Shown here: in pieces, positions 9,147 through 12,500 of the stretch
Layout: every line of letters begins with the position of its first letter
How positions within the stretch are numbered: the stretch's first letter is position 1
NCBI RefSeq assembly: GCF_042767895.1
Contig: NC_091568.1
Location: forward strand, 32,312,752 to 32,325,251
Source of the DNA: Penaeus vannamei
Lineage: Eukaryota > Arthropoda > Malacostraca > Decapoda > Penaeidae
Length of the DNA stretch: 12,500 nt
Reading direction: 5' to 3'
Notes under the pieces: model-generated
Told to the model about the DNA's origin: nothing
What the model saw: only the letters and a program-made list of their open reading frames with translations
The model's database searches: none
Program-made: the position numbers and the translations under genes

Positions 9147-9963
9147 ATGGCCCAACGGCGTGTGGACACGCCCTGGCCCTGTACTAACTCCTGCCCCTAT
9201 GCCCCCTGTGGTCAATGGGAGGCTCGGGGGAGGTGGGCCTTGCCAGTCCTCTTCCCCCCAGAGAATAACCCAAAGGCAGCGTCACACTTAATTGGAAATG
9301 TTGGGGGGAGGGGTAATGTCCCTCCTACCCAGCGAGAGAGGCGGGCTGCGGGCCCCGTTGGGAGGGTGGCTGTGGGGGCGCGGAATAGGAACGGGAGCTC
9401 CTCGTCCTGCCTGCGTCCTGGCAGCCGCCAGCCCAATATGAAGCTTGTGGGGCAAAGCCCTAGGGAACCCCACAGGTGGATGAAGGGTCCCGCAGCCTGC
9501 CGCCTTTTATGTGGGGCAGCGTCGGCGGGGGTGGCAGAGGTGGCGTCCACCCGGAGCGACTACCCGAGGGTTAACCTCAGGCGGGAAGTCAGGGTGGGGG
9601 CTTGGAACGTCTGCTCTTTGCGTCAGGATGATCGGTTGCCCCTGCTATCGAGGGAACTGGGGAGGCTGAGAGTAGGGGTGGCTGCTCTCTTGGAGGTGAG
9701 AAGACCTGGCAGCGGCACGACCAGTGTAGGTGGCTACACCTATTACTGGTCAGGCCGCAGCGATGGTCACCATCTCCAGGGAGTAGCCATAGCTGTCTCC
9801 GGTAGGCTCCAGCCCTCGGTGGTAGAGGTCATTCTAGTCGATGAGCGTATAATGGTAATGAGACTGAAGCTGTCTTTGGTCTTCATGTCTCTTATTGCTG
9901 TGTACGCTCCTACCGATGTTTGTAAACTTGATGTGAAAGAGATGTTCTACGCCAAACTTGCAT
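9147..9963 (+). pseudogene. RTE-like polyprotein part 1: N-terminal region and first half of endonuclease
   Basis: The first in-frame ATG is at 9147. About 145 codons of Arg/Gly/Pro-rich sequence with no known domain come first. The endonuclease/exonuclease/phosphatase fold then starts with VRVGAWNVCSLRQDD; the Asn of the WN motif is at 9606-9608. The acidic residue expected in the metal-binding QE-like position is present in ALLEVRRPG (Glu codon 9693-9695), and the AVYAP motif with its conserved Tyr follows near 9900. The domain should cut target DNA to prime reverse transcription. The frame is lost around 9961-9967, just before the next catalytic motif, and reads out of frame to a TGA at 9993-9995. 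Matching to the remembered family protein suggests about 17 bases are missing there. Confidence 0.75.
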
Positions 9964-11271
9964 CCGCGGCGAGATATTCGTATTGTTCTGGGTGACTTCA
10001 ATGCGGTATCTGGCTGCGATCGAGCTGGCTACGAGATGTCAGTCGGTCCTCATGGTTCGGGAGTTGATACCGGCAGAGAGAATTCCCTCCTTTTCCGGGA
10101 TTTTGCTAGATCCCAGAAATTGAGGATTTCTGGCTCCTGGTACCAGCGCCCAGACCCATATCGTTGGACATGGTACAGCGATGCGGGTAATGCAACCAAG
10201 GAGATCGACCACATTCTCGTTAGCACTCGTTGGAGGATCCTCCAGAACTGCAGGGTGTATAGGAGTGCTGAGTTCTGTGGTACTGACCATAGATTGGTTG
10301 TGGCTACCCTCCAGGTACACTTCAAAACTCCCCAGCGGCCCAATGACCACCCTAGGGTGTTTCATCTGGACAGGCTGAAGGAGAGGGAGTGTGCTCGGAG
10401 GTTTGCTGAGACAATCTCTGATCGGTTCACAGCGCTTGACAATCTGACGGACCCTGTACTTCTGTGGGACACCTTCAAGCGTGAAACGCTTGATGCAGCC
10501 CAAGAATCGATTGGAGAACGCCCGAGAGCAAGACAGAATTCAATCTCTCAGGAGACACTGGAAGCCACTGATGCTTGCCGTGCGGCTCGTCTGGCAGGGG
10601 ATCGGGATTTGCACCATTCTCAGGTGCGCAGAACTCGGTCTCTGTTAAGAAGGGACAAGGAACAGTTTATTAGGAATCTTGCTGAGGAGGTTGAAGGCCA
10701 TTTCTTAGTAAATGACCTTCGTCCTGCATACCAAGCCCTGAGAAAACTGAACTCCAAGCCCTCTTCACAGGTGACTGCAGTTCGCTTAGTGGGTGGCCAG
10801 ATCGTCTCAGATCCTGTTGCGGTGAGGGAGCGTTGGGCTGAATACTTTGAGCAGTTGTATCAGGTTGACCCTCCAACAGTTAAGTTGGATGTGGGTATTG
10901 CCGTGATTCCGCTGCCGGACCCACCCATTAGCGAGGACCCTCCCTCCCGAGCTGAGGTTAGGGAGGCGATCTCCAAGCTGAAGAGTGGTAAAGCAGCGGG
11001 TATTTGCGGCATCCCAGCTGAACTGTTAAAGGCTGGTGGTGAACCTATGGCGCGGGGATTGCATGCTGTCCTGGCTGCCATTTGGCAGTCCGGTACCGTT
11101 CCCTCTGTCCTGTTGAGGGGTGTGGTCATCCCTCTCTGGAAGGGGAAGGGGGACCGATGGGATTGCAGCAATCACCGCGGCATCACACTGCTCAGCGTAC
11201 CAGGCAAGGTTCTTGCCCGCATCCTTCTGAGGCATATCAGAGACCATCTACTAAGGCATCAGAGGCCATAG
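9964..11271 (+). pseudogene. RTE-like polyprotein part 2: endonuclease second half, linker, start of RT
   Basis: After the frame change the endonuclease resumes at RRDIRIVLGDFNAV; the Asp and Asn of GDFN begin at 9994 and 10000. It continues through WTWYSDAGNATKEIDHILVS and ends with the C-terminal catalytic Asp-His pair in CGTDHRLVVATL (about 10285-10290). All recognisable endonuclease motifs therefore survive across the break. A basic linker follows, containing RLAGDRDLHH and LLRRDKEQFIRNLAEEVEGH. The RT begins with LKSGKAAGICGIPAELLKAG (about 10978-11037) and CSNHRGITLLSVPGKVLARI. An in-frame TAG at 11269-11271 interrupts after LLRHQRP; the same frame continues as QSGFTPGKSTIDRILALRV, so this is a point nonsense change (one base from a Glu or Gln codon). 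Confidence 0.82.
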
Positions 11272-11703
11272 CAATCCGGATTCACTCCTGGTAAGTCAAC
11301 AATAGACCGTATCCTTGCGCTTCGAGTCATTGCAGAGCGCCGTCGTGAGTCGGACGTGGGTTGCTTGCAGCCTACATCGACCTCAAGAAGGCGTTCGATA
11401 CAGTACATCGGGAATCACTCTGGGAGATCCTGAGACTGAGAGGAATTCCAACAAAGATTATTGAACTAATAGCAAACCTATATACTGGTACTGAAAGTGC
11501 TGTAAAGTGTGATGGGGGCCTGTCGAGCTTCTTTCCTGTCAGTTCAGGAGTGAGGCAAGGCTGTGTTCTTGCACCAACCCTTTTCAACACTTGCATGGAC
11601 TGGATACTAGGCATAGCTACTGTTCAAAGTCATTGTGGAGCAACACTGGGTAATATTAAGGTTACAGACCTTGACTTTGCAGATGATATTGCAATTCTGA
11701 GTC
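11272..11703 (+). pseudogene. RTE-like polyprotein part 3: RT palm with catalytic motifs A, B and C
   Basis: From 11272 to about 11350 the frame of part 2 continues (QSGFTPGKSTIDRILALRVI, ending at RRRE). One base then appears to be missing near 11350, and the frame shifts to the one reading LLAAYIDLKKAFDTVHRESL from 11361. Motif A has its Asp at 11379-11381. Motif B is SSGVRQGCVLAPTLFN (near 11541-11588), and motif C is DLDFADDIAIL, with the two catalytic Asp codons at 11682-11687. The polymerase active site is thus intact in sequence. The frame breaks again just after motif C near 11695-11704, where the sequence CTGAGTCTTTGG fits loss of a GAGT repeat from an ancestral CTGAGTGAGTCTTTGG, a 4-base slippage deletion that gives exactly the observed phase change. 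Confidence 0.85.
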
Positions 11704-12469
11704 TTTGGAAACCTTAGTGGTGGCCCTCGATGCATTTAGTAATGAAGCGAAGCCCTTGGGTCTAGAGGTCTCCTGGACCAAGACCAAGATCCAGAACTTT
11801 GGGGACTTGCTAGGAGAACCTGTTCAGTCGGTACGTGCTTGCGGCGAGGACATTGAAGTCACAGAGAGCTTTACATACCTTGGTAGTGCAGTTCATAACT
11901 CTGGGCTGTCAGACCAGGAAGTCAGCAGACGGATTGGCCTGGCAGCAGGGGTCATGAACTCTCTCGACAAGAGTATTTGGAGATGCCGGTACCTGTGCAG
12001 AAGGACCAAGCTACGGGTTTTCAGGGCCCTGATAATGCCAGTTTTGCTCTACGGTAGTGAAACCTGGACATTATCCAGTGCACTGGAGTCTCGTCTTGAT
12101 GCCTTTTGTAATAGGTCCTTGCGCCGGATCATGGGGTACTGTTGGCGGGACCATGTGTCTAACCAACGGCTGCACCGTGAGACCGGCACAGGACCTGTTA
12201 CCTGCACAGTCCGGGATCGCCAATTCAGGCTATATGGCCACCTGGCTCGCTTTCTACAGGCTGATCCTGCCCATCAGGTTGTCTCTGTAAGAGACAACCC
12301 TGGGTGGAGGAGGCCTGTTGGACGACCTAGGAGGTCGTGGCTTGGGCAGATCGATCAAACCTGTCGGGAAGAGCTCGAGATGGGCCGGGCCCCTGCCTGG
12401 CGACTTGCCATGAGGGATCCCAAAAGGTGGAAGCAGGTGGACGCGGCTATGCGCCCCCGTCAGCGTTAG
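11704..12469 (+). pseudogene. RTE-like polyprotein part 4: RT thumb and C-terminal region
   Basis: The frame resumes at LETLVVALDAFSNEAKPLGL and runs to TAG at 12467-12469. RT palm/thumb motifs include SWTKTKIQNFG and ESFTYLGSAV, followed by a thumb-like KLRVFRALIMPVLLYGSETW. The C-terminal region, typical of RTE-type proteins, has LRRIMGYCWRDHVSNQRLHR, then YGHLARF, a basic RRPVGRPRRSWLGQIDQ and a closing WRLAMRDPKRWKQVDAAMRP. The role of this C-terminal region is not well defined; nucleic-acid binding is plausible from its basic character. No break is seen within this segment. Confidence 0.85.
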
Positions 12470-12473
12470 CTCC

Positions 12474-12489
12474 GATGATGATGATGATG
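12474..12489 (+). repeat. GAT-repeat 3' tail of the RTE-like element
   Basis: Five GAT units follow four bases after the stop codon. RTE-clade elements typically end in a very short 3' UTR and a simple trinucleotide tail instead of poly(A), so this marks the 3' terminus. The last ten bases of the window (TAGTGAAAGC) would be flanking DNA. Confidence 0.8.
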
Positions 12490-12500
12490 GTAGTGAAAGC

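Larger units (their letters stand above)
8780..12490 (+). mobile_element. RTE-like non-LTR retrotransposon, nearly full length, inactive
   Basis: A block of about 3.7 kb with markedly higher GC contains, in order, a leader, an apurinic-type endonuclease, a linker, a reverse transcriptase and a C-terminal region, then a short GAT-repeat tail at its 3' end. A single endonuclease-RT polyprotein with a short simple-repeat tail and no LTRs is characteristic of the RTE clade; the protein resembles RTE-type proteins annotated in invertebrates as craniofacial development protein 2-like or endonuclease-reverse transcriptase. The 5' boundary is set only by composition change. No target-site duplication could be matched between the ten bases after the tail and the region near 8780. 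Three frame changes and one stop make this copy non-autonomous, but the remaining sequence is well preserved, suggesting a fairly recent insertion. Confidence 0.85.

Noticed and set aside
9212..9550. Minus-strand open frames opposite the RTE-like element (also 10039-10503, 10860-11171, 11372-11614)
   Set aside because: They lie antisense to well-supported retrotransposon coding sequence in GC-rich DNA and show no domain of their own.
12490..12500. Target-site duplication for the RTE-like element
   Set aside because: The ten bases after the GAT tail were compared by eye with the region around 8700-8800. No convincing match was found, and the 5' boundary is not exact.

Overview
The window looks like eukaryotic, repeat-rich, mostly non-coding genomic DNA. 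The background is AT-rich, with long compound dinucleotide microsatellites, a probable TTAA-type miniature transposon and two non-LTR retrotransposon copies. There are no prokaryotic operons or RNA genes. The microsatellite density, plus an RTE-like endonuclease/reverse transcriptase and a second ORF1 relic that both resemble elements I remember from decapod crustaceans, suggest a decapod such as a penaeid shrimp. That assignment is inference; no host gene identifies the species.

Layout. Positions 1-1565 are AT-rich with two short exon-like stretches (about 381-436 and 594-660). Positions 1566-1891 are a GT-rich microsatellite ending in a G-rich polypurine run, and 2263-2872 are a layered CA-rich array with 93-bp, 50-bp, 14-bp and 2-bp periods. 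Positions 3184-3386 are a TTAA-bounded element with imperfect terminal inverted repeats. A third exon-like stretch (3911-3966) is followed by AATAAA. Positions 4000-5190 are AT-rich with no gene, and 5192-5765 form an unidentified, less AT-rich block. Positions 5766-7376 contain a degenerate 45-bp minisatellite and a 28-bp tandem duplication, and run into the probable leader of a decayed retrotransposon ORF1 (7377-8526). From about 8780 to 12490 lies an almost full-length RTE-like non-LTR retrotransposon ending in a short GAT tail.

The RTE-like copy is the only extensive protein-coding sequence. It reads as one endonuclease-RT polyprotein in which all the catalytic motifs I looked for survive, but it is broken by three frame changes and one in-frame stop. 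It abuts the older ORF1 relic, so the right third of the window may be a nested insertion. The three exon-like stretches are phase-compatible with the 3' end of a plus-strand host gene. That is a weak lead: the peptide is not recognised, and similar exon-like signals occur by chance. I see no convincing novel functional system; the most useful leads are the TTAA element, the possible gene end, the opposed GT/AC arrays and the retroelement junction.
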